Origin: Parapedobacter sp964498395 | GTDB lineage: Bacteria > Bacteroidota > Bacteroidia > Sphingobacteriales > Sphingobacteriaceae | Length of the DNA stretch: 64,000 nucleotides | Assembly (NCBI GenBank): GCA_964498395.1 | Contig: CAZCHE010000008.1 | Coordinates: forward strand, 1 to 64,000 | Reading direction: 5' to 3' | Notes under the pieces: model-generated | Database searches by the model: none | What the model was told of the DNA's origin: nothing | Seen by the model: only the letters and a program-made list of their open reading frames with translations | Part shown: positions 51,295 to 58,823 of the stretch, in pieces | Layout: the number at the start of each line of letters is the position of its first letter | Numbering within the stretch: position 1 is the stretch's first letter | Translations under genes and position numbers: made by a program

Positions 51295-51334
51295 AAAAGT
51301 TGGCGTTCAGCGGTGTCGCTTTAAACCAACTTTT
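51295..51334. terminator. Terminator between the TA module and tRNA-Arg
   Basis: AAAAGTTGG (51295-51303) pairs with CCAACTTTT (51326-51334), with an inner AGCG/CGCT stem; A- and T-runs on both sides allow use by the toxin transcript and by the minus-strand tRNA. Confidence 0.75.
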
Positions 51335-51345
51335 CTTGTTCTCGG

Positions 51346-51417
51346 TAGCCCCGACGGGAATCGAACCCATATCTAAAGTTTAGGAAACTTCTATTCTATC
51401 CGTTGAACTACAGGGCC
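51346..51417 (-). tRNA. tRNA-Arg (anticodon CCU)
   Basis: On the minus strand the acceptor GGCCCTG pairs with CGGGGCT, the D-arm is GTTCAACGGATAGAAT, the anticodon loop TTCCTAA carries CCT (51384-51382), and the T-arm is GGGTTCGATTCCC. CCA is not fully encoded. The 5' end (51391-51417) overlaps the last codons of the GIY-YIG gene, whose stop codon TAG lies in the tRNA. Confidence 0.92.
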
Positions 51418-51666
51418 ATTTGACAAATCTAGTATTTTTAAGAACTCTTTACCAACACCTGACTTATAATACTTTTCGATGTTTCTAGCTTCGACCCGCC
51501 CCATCGTCTCCTTAACAAAAATCAACTCCCATGGGGTATAGCCCTTTGTTGACTTTGTATGACCATTGTTATGCTCATTAAGCCGTTTTTCTACGTCGGC
51601 TGTCATTCCTACATAAATACGGCTGTCTTTCTTGCTTCTTATGGCGTAGACAAAATACTTTTCCAT
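51391..51666 (-). CDS. GIY-YIG endonuclease-like protein inserted at tRNA-Arg
   Basis: 91 residues from ATG 51666: MEKYFVYAIRSKKDSRIYVG then MTADVEKRLNEHNNGHTKST and KGYTPWELIFVKETMGRVEARNIEKYYKSGVGKEFLK. The YVYAI/IYVGMT pair is the GIY-YIG motif, R of EKRLNEHN and E of ARNIEKYYKS the catalytic residues; this is the UvrC/Slx1-like single-domain type. The last residues (NGPVVQRIE) and the stop are read from the tRNA 5' part. A partial second tRNA lies just upstream, suggesting the gene arrived by insertion into the tRNA, as in homing. Confidence 0.88.
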   Translation of the reverse strand: MEKYFVYAIRSKKDSRIYVGMTADVEKRLNEHNNGHTKSTKGYTPWELIFVKETMGRVEARNIEKYYKSGVGKEFLKILDLSNGPVVQRIE

Positions 51667-51699
51667 ACCGAAACCCGATATACGCATCGCTCCAATTCG

Positions 51700-51749
51700 C
51701 TTCTATTCCCTGCCTGCCGGCAGGCAGGTATCCGTTGAACTACAGGGCC
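51700..51749 (-). pseudogene. Partial tRNA-Arg copy (nucleotides 1-30) split by a palindrome
   Basis: Minus-strand bases 51749-51729 equal the first 21 bases of the intact tRNA-Arg, and 51708-51700 equal its next nine. Between them lies an exact 20-bp insertion (51709-51728). Similarity ends within the anticodon stem, where the sequence leading to the GIY-YIG gene begins. This copy cannot make a tRNA. Confidence 0.85.
51709..51728. repeat. 20-bp perfect palindrome CCTGCCTGCC-GGCAGGCAGG
   Basis: A GC-rich self-complementary 20-mer lying exactly between tRNA bases 21 and 22 of the partial tRNA copy, without loss or duplication of neighbouring bases. I have seen similar TGCCTGCCGGCAGGCA repeats scattered in Bacteroidota genomes, but recognise no other copy in this window. 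Confidence 0.85.
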
Positions 51750-51962
51750 AAGAATATATCGGACGCAAAAGTACGATTTTATGCAGAAAAAAACACAAAG
51801 ATTCCAACTATCGTAAACCGATACTTCCTTAAAAGCGTGACCGTCGTCACTTCTTTGGGCGGCCGATTCGCCCAGATTGTAATCTCAATTTCAAAATCGT
51901 TTTAGATAGACAATTTATATGGGCTATTGACAAAAACAATAGTTCTTCAGGTAGATAAACCG

Positions 51963-51970
51963 TACCTTTG
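51963..51970 (+). promoter_or_regulatory. -7 box TACCTTTG of the peroxiredoxin gene
   Basis: TACCTTTG lies 28 bases before the ATG at 51999, a conventional leader. The -33 region is weak. Confidence 0.5.
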
Positions 51971-51998
51971 CGGCGTCAAAATTTTAATACAATATACG

Positions 51999-52643
51999 AT
52001 GAGTTTCACAGGAAAAAATTTCCCAAACATTGCGGTTGACGCCATTGACTACCTTGGCGACAACTTGTCTATCAATATTTTTGAAGAAGCGACCAAAAAA
52101 GGAAAAAAAGTATTGCTGTTTTGGTACCCCAAGGATTTCACTTTTGTGTGTCCCACTGAGTTGCATGCTTTCCAAGAGGCATTGCCTGAGTTTGAAAAGC
52201 GCAATACAATCGTTGTCGGTGCTTCATGCGATACAAACGAGGTACATTTTGCGTGGTTGAACACTGCAAAAGATAACGGTGGTATTGAAGGGGTAACCTA
52301 CCCGATCTTGGCTGATACCAACCGTAACCTGTCGCGCATTTTGGGTATTTTGGATAGCGAAGAGAAAGCGCACAGTGAATTTGGCTCTATCGTAGAAGGT
52401 GCGAGCATCCCTTACCGTGCGACTTACCTGATTGATGAAAATGGTCGCGTGTTCCACGAAAGTGTAAATGACCTTCCCTTGGGCCGGAACGTAAAAGAAT
52501 ACATCCGTTTAATTGATGCATTTGCACATGTGCAGAAATTCGGCGAAGTGTGCCCAGCGAACTGGGAGGAAGGCAAAGAAGCGATGAATGCCACCCGTGA
52601 TGGTGTGGCAAGCTACTTGGCCAGCCAAGTCACATTGAGTTAA
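51999..52643 (+). CDS. 2-Cys peroxiredoxin (AhpC/TSA family)
   Basis: Reduces H2O2 and organic peroxides. The peroxidatic Cys is in DFTFVCPTELHAFQEALPEF and the resolving Cys in FGEVCPANWEEGKEA, the typical 2-Cys (Prx1/AhpC) arrangement; RATYLIDENGRVFHESVNDL is also conserved. The start MSFTGKNFPNIAVDAIDYLG at 51999 is the family start; an extension to 51927 overlaps the promoter. 214 residues. Thioredoxin and DUF6952 genes follow on the same strand, the thioredoxin probably being its reductant. Confidence 0.96.
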   Translation: MSFTGKNFPNIAVDAIDYLGDNLSINIFEEATKKGKKVLLFWYPKDFTFVCPTELHAFQEALPEFEKRNTIVVGASCDTNEVHFAWLNTAKDNGGIEGVTYPILADTNRNLSRILGILDSEEKAHSEFGSIVEGASIPYRATYLIDENGRVFHESVNDLPLGRNVKEYIRLIDAFAHVQKFGEVCPANWEEGKEAMNATRDGVASYLASQVTLS

Positions 52644-52790
52644 TCCTCACCGGTACGCTCACCAATAACGTGAGCACTCAAAAACCCTTACAAGTGCTGC
52701 TCAGCGGCCCGCTGGCCGGCACTTGTTTCCCTAACCTTGAACGACAAGGCAACGGGGTATTATACTTCACACCATTAAGTTAAAAATAAC

Positions 52791-53105
52791 ATGCTACAAG
52801 AACTAGAAAATGATAACCTGACCGATATCGTAAACGAAAACGATGTGGTATTGGTACAATATTCTGCCACTTGGTGCGGCAATTGCAAAATCATGAAACC
52901 CAAGTTCAAGAAATTGGCTTCGGAAAATGAGAACGTTTCCTTCGTTATTGCTGACGCTGAACGTTTCCCGCAATCACGGCAATTGGCCAATGTAAGCAAC
53001 CTGCCGACATTCGCGGCATTCAAGGGCGGCAAATTGGTCAATCAGGTGCAAACAAATAAATTTGACCCGTTAATCGACCTGTTCAATGAAGTTGCCCATA
53101 ATTAA
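52791..53105 (+). CDS. Thioredoxin-family protein
   Basis: 104 residues with active site SATWCGNCKIMKPKFKKLA (CGNC, not the usual CGPC) and the cis-Pro strand VSNLPTFAAFKGGKLVNQVQTN. Cytosolic, no signal. It lies 147 bases after the peroxiredoxin gene; an imperfect hairpin without T-run (52690-52726) lies between and may stabilise the upstream mRNA. It overlaps the DUF6952 gene by 20 bases. Probably the electron donor for the peroxiredoxin. Confidence 0.93.
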   Translation: MLQELENDNLTDIVNENDVVLVQYSATWCGNCKIMKPKFKKLASENENVSFVIADAERFPQSRQLANVSNLPTFAAFKGGKLVNQVQTNKFDPLIDLFNEVAHN

Positions 53106-53343
53106 GCATTTGACCGAGTTTATCGAGCAAAACGACCAGGACTATGTGCTGGAAGCCATCGAAACGCTCGAATCGCTTACCGAAGTACCTTCTCTGAAAG
53201 ATGAGGAGCTGGATGTGATCGGCGAACTGATTTCCAATATGTATGGTGCCATCGAGGTCGATAAGTTAGTGAAAGGTGGTATGGAAAGGAAGGAAGCGCT
53301 CAACACATTCATGAAGCGCGTGCTCGGTTCGATCGATAAGTAG
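53086..53343 (+). CDS. DUF6952 small protein
   Basis: 85 residues: MKLPIIKHLTEFIEQNDQDY then VLEAIETLESLTEVPSLKDEELDVIGELISNMYGAIEV, acidic and all-helical, the DUF6952 family that sits after peroxiredoxin and thioredoxin in Bacteroidota. Function unknown; the fixed context points to redox stress or thioredoxin partner work. It overlaps the thioredoxin gene by 20 bases, so translation is coupled. Confidence 0.85.
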   Translation: MKLPIIKHLTEFIEQNDQDYVLEAIETLESLTEVPSLKDEELDVIGELISNMYGAIEVDKLVKGGMERKEALNTFMKRVLGSIDK

Positions 53344-53600
53344 TATCGGCCGAAAGGGTCGGGCCTACGGTTGTTTTCCACAGAAAAAGTGTTAACAATG
53401 GTTGTTTTGTGGAAAACTTGTCTTGGTAGACTCCTGCGATTACCCGCACATTATCGTAACTTTACCTGTGTTAAAGGTTAACTTCTTAAAATCGGGTTTT
53501 GTTTGTTTTGAACCAATCGTGCATATCATCAACGTTTCCTTGGTGGCGATAGAAACAGCGATTCTAAGATTTAAATGATTTTTTAATTGTTAATTTGCAG

Positions 53601-53635
53601 GAGCCGCCCCGAAACCTCGGGGCGGCTCTTGTTTT
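53601..53635 (+). terminator. Strong intrinsic terminator in the 53.3-53.8 kb gap
   Basis: GAGCCGCCCCGA (53601-53612), loop AACC, TCGGGGCGGCTC (53617-53628), then TTGTTTT. It lies 258 bases after DUF6952; the stretch 53344-53600 between them carries no gene I can see and could be a 3' UTR or a small RNA. Confidence 0.9.
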
Positions 53636-53761
53636 GGGTCGGCATATCGATAAATTAAACCAAACGAATCCAGCAGAATTGACTACCTTCGCTTCAAAAA
53701 AACAGGTTTCTACCAACTAACCCCATGGATTAGGTACCACCAACAATGCAAATAGATAATT

Positions 53762-54613
53762 ATGGCTCAAGAAATAGATGACTTGAAAATAGCTGTCCTG
53801 ATAGATGCAGACAATGTATCCAGCTCCAAAATCGAAGACATCTTGGATGAGGTGAAGCGATATGGCATTCCGTCCATTAAGCGTATTTATGCCGATTGGA
53901 CTAAATCACACGTTGGTGGTTGGAAAGAGCCCCTGCTCACCCATGCCATTACGCCCATACAGCAATATAGCTATACCAGCGGCAAGAACTCGTCTGATTC
54001 TGCGCTTATCATCGATGCGATGGATATCCTCCACAGCCAACAGGTTGACGGTTTTACCATCGTATCCAGTGACAGTGACTTTACCCGCTTGGCGGTGCGA
54101 CTAAGGGAATCCGGCAAACTGGTCATCGGCGTTGGTGAAAAGAAAACCCCCAAACCGTTTATCGCGGCTTGCGACAAATTCATATACATTGAGATTTTGA
54201 ATAAGGAGACGATTGCCAAACCGTTAGCAAAGGCTGTTATTCCGGCTGAAACCACCAGCGCGAGCAGTAAAGCATCCAAACCTGCAGGTCAAAGCATTCA
54301 GGACAATGAACCGATTAGCCGAGATATCGTAGACCTGCTCAAAGCTTCGGTAAATGACGTGGCAGATGAAGGAGGATGGGCTCCTTTAGCAGCCATTGGA
54401 GGACTGCTGAACAAACGAAAACCCGATTTTGACCCGCGGGTCTACGGCTTTTCCAAACTTACCCCCTTGTTCAAATCGCTAGACCAGCATTTTGATGTGG
54501 AAGAAAAAAGCACGGAAAAAACCAAGATCAAGCATGTATTCATTAAAATCAAGGAAAAGCCAAAAACGGGCAGAAGAAGGGCGCAGAAAATCCTGGAACC
54601 AGCTAAAGCCTAG
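53762..54613 (+). CDS. NYN-domain RNase-like protein with C-terminal LOTUS/OST-HTH domain
   Basis: Residues ~8-150 form a NYN (LabA/PIN-like) domain: KIAVLIDADNVSSSKIEDIL, RIYADWTKSHVGGWKE, GKNSSDSALIIDAMDIL and FTIVSSDSDFTRLAVRLRE. The Asp residues (IDAD, DSAL, SSDSDF) are the metal-binding acidic set of this nuclease fold. After a linker, ~185-265 forms a LOTUS/OST-HTH domain (DEGGWAPLAAIGGLLNKRKPDFDPRVYGFSKLTPLFKSL), an RNA-binding module. The tail is basic (KPKTGRRRAQKIL). Likely an RNA-processing or decay enzyme. Monocistronic. Confidence 0.9.
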   Translation: MAQEIDDLKIAVLIDADNVSSSKIEDILDEVKRYGIPSIKRIYADWTKSHVGGWKEPLLTHAITPIQQYSYTSGKNSSDSALIIDAMDILHSQQVDGFTIVSSDSDFTRLAVRLRESGKLVIGVGEKKTPKPFIAACDKFIYIEILNKETIAKPLAKAVIPAETTSASSKASKPAGQSIQDNEPISRDIVDLLKASVNDVADEGGWAPLAAIGGLLNKRKPDFDPRVYGFSKLTPLFKSLDQHFDVEEKSTEKTKIKHVFIKIKEKPKTGRRRAQKILEPAKA

Positions 54614-54637
54614 CTAGTCAATCATTTTGTATACAAA

Positions 54638-54850
54638 TTACATCCGTTCATGTAAAAAACCAGGGAGCGATCGGTATAACGTATCGATAAGTTGCCACCG
54701 CCTGGTGACATAGACCACCTTCTTTCGCGTATAGAGTGTACGCGCAATTTGCCGTGCAGCCTTATCAACTGGAGCCCGTCAACTACAGGTGTTTTAGCGG
54801 TCAAACATCGCCATCGCCAGTCTCCACAGCACCGTTTTTGTCCGCAAGCG
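54638..54850 (-). pseudogene. C-terminal fragment of a short-chain dehydrogenase, frameshifted
   Basis: On the minus strand one frame reads RAPVDKAARQIARTLYTRKK then VVYVTRRWQLIDTLYRSLPGFLHERM and stop (54640-54638). The pattern (A...IA.......VYVTRRW.LI..LYR.LP..L.ER) is the usual C-terminus of an SDR group. An adjacent frame upstream gives CLTAKTPVVDG, matching the preceding LTAKxPF-type loop, so at least one frameshift separates them. The catalytic and Rossmann parts are gone. The rest of 54614-55061 holds no other gene. Confidence 0.65.
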
Positions 54851-55061
54851 AACAATCAAGTGTCCGCTTCCGAACAGTTGCCCGATACATTTAAAAAAAT
54901 ATTTAACTGATTTTCAGTTATTTATGATTTTGGTACAATAATGTAATGTATTGGCACAGACAACGGCAGCAAACTAAAAACGGGGACGCCCGCTTAAAGA
55001 AAGGCAGCCGAAAAACATCAGGAGTTAAAAAATAAAGGATAAAAATTAAAAACAAAAAATC

Positions 55062-55661
55062 ATGAAAACGTTAGTATTAAACACCCTCGTCGCAGTGGCC
55101 ATTGCAGGAAACACCTTCGCCAATCACACGGTGCAGCCGGTTTCTTACCATGGTATAGCAACCAAGGAAATAACCGAGCCTGCAAAACATATCGATGCAT
55201 TCAAATTGCAAGTCTCCTTCCACCAACAGAACGTGGCCGTACTTTGGAACCAGTATGACTTGGCTGTAGCACGCGTCAAGAACAGTGCAGGCAACCATGC
55301 CGATTTGGAGAAAGAGAAAGCCCATTTCATTAACGTTTACCAAAAAGATATCGAAAATGGGACGCGCGTGACGGAAGGCAAAGCCGCGATAACCGAAATA
55401 GAGACGATGTATGAGCAGAAGCATGCTGATCGGGAAGCATACGAAGTGAAGCAAATAATGAAACTGCAACGCTTCTTAAAAAGGGAATTGGAACGCGAAA
55501 AAAAGGGCTTCGAAAAAGCAAAGAAAAGCAATGCAGCGTTAATCAATGCCGAAACAATGCCGCTGCTTCGCGAGGTAGAGCATTATTTTGCCCAATCTAT
55601 GCAACAAGTAGACCGCTTGATGGAAGAAGGCCGTGATACACTTACCACTGCTGCCCATTAA
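55062..55661 (+). CDS. Exported helical protein of unknown function
   Basis: MKTLVLNTLVAVAIAGNTFA is a signal peptide. The mature ~180 residues are strongly helical, with coiled-coil-like charge patterns (EKEKAHFINVYQKDIENGTRV, QIMKLQRFLKRELEREKKGFEKAKKS). No family recognised. It should be periplasmic. A clear terminator follows, shared with the convergent DUF4097-like gene. Confidence 0.75.
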   Translation: MKTLVLNTLVAVAIAGNTFANHTVQPVSYHGIATKEITEPAKHIDAFKLQVSFHQQNVAVLWNQYDLAVARVKNSAGNHADLEKEKAHFINVYQKDIENGTRVTEGKAAITEIETMYEQKHADREAYEVKQIMKLQRFLKRELEREKKGFEKAKKSNAALINAETMPLLREVEHYFAQSMQQVDRLMEEGRDTLTTAAH

Positions 55662-55693
55662 AGGTTAGTGCTAGCTAATTACATAACAAGGAG

Positions 55694-55733
55694 GCCGCCC
55701 GAGATAACGTTGTTTCGGGCGGCTTCTTTTTTT
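55694..55733. terminator. Terminator between convergent genes at 55.7 kb
   Basis: GCCGCCCGA (55694-55702) pairs with TCGGGCGGC (55715-55723), followed by TTCTTTTTTT. It serves the helical protein gene and, in reverse, may act for the minus-strand gene. Confidence 0.88.
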
Positions 55734-56664
55734 ACCGGGTACGGAGGTACACATTGCCATGTGTTGACTTGAAAATTAGATCGGTTCCGCCACCATTGAC
55801 GGTGCCTTTAATGAGTTCGCGATAACCGGTTCTTGCAGCCGATGCAAACGTTGATGATTGGTTTGTAAGGGTGACGGCACTTTGCGCTTCCGGGGGAACG
55901 GGTGGGTTTACCTGTCGTTGCGCCACACGGGCAGCATTCGTTGTTCCCCTGCCCTGCACGACAATAACCCTATTGTTCTGGTTTTCATTTACGGTACTGT
56001 CTTTTACGACGGCAATATCAAATGCATCGGCAGCGTATAGCTTGCCGTAATGCGTGCCTAGTTCCAGGTTGGCTTTGGTCGCCGCCGGTAGGGCGACATC
56101 TACATGCTCATGGATGGAAATAATGGATACCGGTCCTTTGATGTCGTTTTCAAAAATAGCGTCCACACTCCCTTGTATGGTGGTGATATTCATCGGACCA
56201 CTGTTGTTTTCCAACACGATATTATTGTATGATGCGGTAATTTCGACTTCTCCTTTTACATTCTTGATGGTTACAGGCTCCACATAATAAAATTTGTCGT
56301 AGGCAAATGCGATGGCTAATTGCTTGGGAACGCGGATATACAACAGCTCGTTTTCGATACCATTGCCGATGAGGTTGACGTAGACGTCCTGCCCCTTTTC
56401 GGTGACGTTGATGCCTAATCCGGTGTTGTCCTTGTAACCCGAGGAGCTGATGGCCTGTAGACCCTTGGCCCGTTCGTCTTCATCATCATCTTGTGTTTTT
56501 TGGCCCGAGAAGATGATTTCATTGCCATCGTAGCCTTCTACAGTCACGCCGTTGAGGTTGAGGTGTAGTTTGCCTGTACTTTTGGCTAACCGATATTCCT
56601 TCTGCGCTAATACCGGTAGGCAAGCTAGCAAGAGGAGCGTTACAGTAATCAATTGCTTTTTCAT
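55732..56664 (-). CDS. Exported beta-solenoid protein, DUF4097-like
   Basis: Signal peptide MKKQLITVTLLLLACLPVLA, then 290 residues of short beta repeats (GEVEITASYNNIVLENNSGPMNITTIQGSVDAIFENDIKGPVSII) as in DUF4097/DUF2807-type cell-envelope proteins, ending STHGNVYLRTR. It is third on the minus strand after an ECF sigma factor and a membrane HEAT protein, so it is likely a target or part of that regulatory unit. Function in envelope stress is plausible but not shown. Confidence 0.78.
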   Translation of the reverse strand: MKKQLITVTLLLLACLPVLAQKEYRLAKSTGKLHLNLNGVTVEGYDGNEIIFSGQKTQDDDEDERAKGLQAISSSGYKDNTGLGINVTEKGQDVYVNLIGNGIENELLYIRVPKQLAIAFAYDKFYYVEPVTIKNVKGEVEITASYNNIVLENNSGPMNITTIQGSVDAIFENDIKGPVSIISIHEHVDVALPAATKANLELGTHYGKLYAADAFDIAVVKDSTVNENQNNRVIVVQGRGTTNAARVAQRQVNPPVPPEAQSAVTLTNQSSTFASAARTGYRELIKGTVNGGGTDLIFKSTHGNVYLRTR

Positions 56665-56706
56665 GTTGTTTGTTTTTGGTTTTATTCGTTAAATGAATGG
56701 ATCGTT

Positions 56707-57501
56707 TTATAATTTGTTTTGGTATAATAGCGTTGCGTAAGCCTCGTCCTTTACCACGGTAAACGTATTAGGGTCATCGGCCAATGCATAGAGTGTCTGG
56801 TCTACCATTTCGTTGTCTACCTGTTTCAGAAAGTGGATCAAGCCCAATTGCACGAACGGATCATTTTGGGTAGTCAATGAGGTGATAAAGAGTTCGGTAA
56901 TATATGGGTCTTGGGCACGTCTGCCCAATGCGTCCAATGCTGCCATACGTACATTGCTGTTCGCATCGTGGTTCATTGCGTCCGCCAATAATCCGACCAA
57001 CTCGTCATCGAGTTTGGCTGTGCGATCGATTTCCAGGATAGCTGCCAAGCGTGTGCTGGCAGAATTGCTGTCCGCCAGTTGTGTATGCCATGCCCAGTGG
57101 GGAGAAACCTCGACCGCTTTGGCTGGGTGTTTTCGCGCTATCGGTTTGGTGGGTGTTGCGACATGTTCTACCGGTGTTGTTTCTTCTGTTGCTTCAGTGG
57201 GAGTCGAGGTTGCTCGTGGCGTATCGGTAACTCCCGAAGGAGCCGATTGCGGTGTCCATGCGATGTCCTGTGGTAGTGGTGTTTCACCCGGCCGATAGAA
57301 TATGTAAGTGAGCACCAGCGCCAATATCAACGAGGCAGCCACACCCCAGGTGCGCGGTTTTAGCCTTGCAAAAAAACCACGCTTGATTACGGGTTGGGGA
57401 TTCAACTGCTTTTTCAGCCGCTGCAATACAGCGTCCGAAGGAACTAAATCGTCGAAAGCATCACGGTTTTCCCGTACAAATTTTTTCAAAGGGTCACCCA
57501 T
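56707..57501 (-). CDS. Membrane HEAT-repeat protein, probable anti-sigma factor
   Basis: 264 residues. The N-terminal ~60 are cytosolic (MGDPLKKFVRENRDAFDDLV, then a helix), followed by one helix (WGVAASLILALVLTYIFY). A Pro/Thr-rich linker leads to a periplasmic HEAT-like domain (LAAILEIDRTAKLDDELVGLLADAMNHDANSNVRMAALDALGRRAQDP). Its start overlaps the ECF sigma gene by 8 bases. That layout (short cytosolic domain, one helix, periplasmic sensor) and the coupling fit an anti-sigma factor, though no zinc-binding ASD motif is visible. Confidence 0.75.
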   Translation of the reverse strand: MGDPLKKFVRENRDAFDDLVPSDAVLQRLKKQLNPQPVIKRGFFARLKPRTWGVAASLILALVLTYIFYRPGETPLPQDIAWTPQSAPSGVTDTPRATSTPTEATEETTPVEHVATPTKPIARKHPAKAVEVSPHWAWHTQLADSNSASTRLAAILEIDRTAKLDDELVGLLADAMNHDANSNVRMAALDALGRRAQDPYITELFITSLTTQNDPFVQLGLIHFLKQVDNEMVDQTLYALADDPNTFTVVKDEAYATLLYQNKL

Positions 57502-58054
57502 GGTATGTTTTATTCTTTAATGATTGTATAACTCGTTTTTTAGCCCGATGGTACTGCGTTCGCACCGTATTGTGGGAGATGCCCAGCATCTTGCCGATTT
57601 CTTCTTGCGGCATCTCCTCAAATACATGCAAGCTCACGATGGTTTTGTATCCCGGAGCTAGTTGGTCGATAGCGCTTTTGATATCTTCTACCCTGCAGTC
57701 AAACAATGCGTCCTCCTCTTCATTGTACTCTTCGTTATCCGGTATTTCGTTTTCCTCCACGTCGGCAAAGGTGATCTTCCGTTTCCGAAGGAAAGTGATG
57801 GAACGGTTGATGGCAATTCGCTTTACCCACGCGCCAAAACTTGATGCACTTTGCAACCGATCGATATCCTTGAATGCGAGGAAAAATGCTTCTTGCAAAA
57901 TATCCTCGGCTTCTGCCGTGTGCGGAATGATTCGGTTTATGGAGTTGTACACCGGTCTGGCGTATTTGTTATACAACTCCGTGTAGGCGGCATCGTTCCC
58001 GGCACGGCATAGCGCTATTAGCCTTTCTTCGTCTGTGTTTGGTATAGCTCGCAA
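57494..58054 (-). CDS. ECF-type RNA polymerase sigma factor
   Basis: Region 2 reads YNKYARPVYNSINRIIPHTAEAEDILQEAFFLAFKDIDRLQ and region 4 LAPGYKTIVSLHVFEEMPQEEIGKMLGISHNTVRTQYHRAKKRVI. No region 1.1 or 3. 186 residues. No ATG lies near the front of the frame; TTG at 58054 is the best start (MRAIPNTDEERLIALCRAGN), and an ATA or other start is possible. It heads the minus-strand operon with the membrane HEAT protein and the DUF4097-like protein, which should be its regulator and output. Confidence 0.92.
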   Translation of the reverse strand: MRAIPNTDEERLIALCRAGNDAAYTELYNKYARPVYNSINRIIPHTAEAEDILQEAFFLAFKDIDRLQSASSFGAWVKRIAINRSITFLRKRKITFADVEENEIPDNEEYNEEEDALFDCRVEDIKSAIDQLAPGYKTIVSLHVFEEMPQEEIGKMLGISHNTVRTQYHRAKKRVIQSLKNKTYHG

Positions 58055-58231
58055 GCGATATCTATTTATGTATTGCTAAGTGATTCAATCTGAAGTCGCC
58101 ATTCCCGTGTATATGTTGCACGTAAAAGACCACCGTGCAAGATAAAAATTAAAAAAAGATGGACGTAAAGGTTTGCCATTTGTCCAAAAGATATCACTAC
58201 CTTCGTATGGTATAGTAAATAACAACCTGAT

Positions 58232-58807
58232 ATGGATACGATTTTAAACTTACTTAACGGAAGCCTTGGCAAAGACCTTGTCGAGGGGATTTCAAAAAAT
58301 ACAGGAACGACCCCAGCGGAAACACAGTCTGTGGTAACGGCGGCTTTACCGGCATTACTCAGTGGGTTGCAGCAAAATGCCAGCAGTGGTGGGGCTGAAG
58401 GTATCCTCCATGCTATAGGTTCCAAGCACGATGGCAGTATCCTCAGCAATTTAGCGGGTTTTTTGGGTTCGTCTGATACGGACGATGGAAAGGGGATATT
58501 GAAGCATATATTGGGGGATAAACAAGGCGCCCTCGAAAGCAACATCAGTCGGAATACAGGTGTGTCTTCCGGTGCGGTATCAAAGATACTGGCCATGCTC
58601 GCTCCGATTGTCATGGGATACCTGGGTAAACAAAGCCGTAGCAGTAACGTGGCTGATGGGAAAGGGCTCAATGATTTATTGGGTGGGCTACTTGGGGGTA
58701 ATTCCGGTGGAAATATACTCGGCGGCCTACTTGATCAAAATGGTGATGGTAAGCTGGACGCCAATGATGTAGGGGGCCTACTGGGTGGCCTGTTTGGGAA
58801 AAAATAG
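58232..58807 (+). CDS. DUF937 protein
   Basis: 191 residues of Gly/Leu-rich, low-complexity helix: MDTILNLLNGSLGKDLVEGI, VVTAALPALLSGLQQNASSGG, LAMLAPIVMGYLGKQSRS and a C-terminal Ca-binding-like loop (GGLLDQNGDGKLDANDVGGLLGGLFG), close to an EF-hand/dockerin loop. This is the DUF937 family (YidB-like). No signal peptide. Function unknown. It has TACCTTCG, a near-match to the -7 box, about 25 bases before the ATG. Monocistronic. Confidence 0.88.
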   Translation: MDTILNLLNGSLGKDLVEGISKNTGTTPAETQSVVTAALPALLSGLQQNASSGGAEGILHAIGSKHDGSILSNLAGFLGSSDTDDGKGILKHILGDKQGALESNISRNTGVSSGAVSKILAMLAPIVMGYLGKQSRSSNVADGKGLNDLLGGLLGGNSGGNILGGLLDQNGDGKLDANDVGGLLGGLFGKK

Positions 58808-58823
58808 GTGTGAGCAGAACGAC

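Noticed and set aside
52690..52726. Hairpin ACAAGTGC/GCACTTGT between peroxiredoxin and thioredoxin genes
   Set aside because: No T-run, so not called a terminator; may only stabilise the upstream message.
54622..54910. Two opposed frames of 72-77 codons after the NYN-LOTUS gene
   Set aside because: A third frame carries the recognisable SDR C-terminus, so these are shadows of a decayed gene.
58066..58671. 201-codon open frame antisense to the DUF937 gene
   Set aside because: No recognisable domain, composition rich in Pro/Ser/Leu as expected from antisense reading, while the plus strand encodes a clear DUF937 protein.
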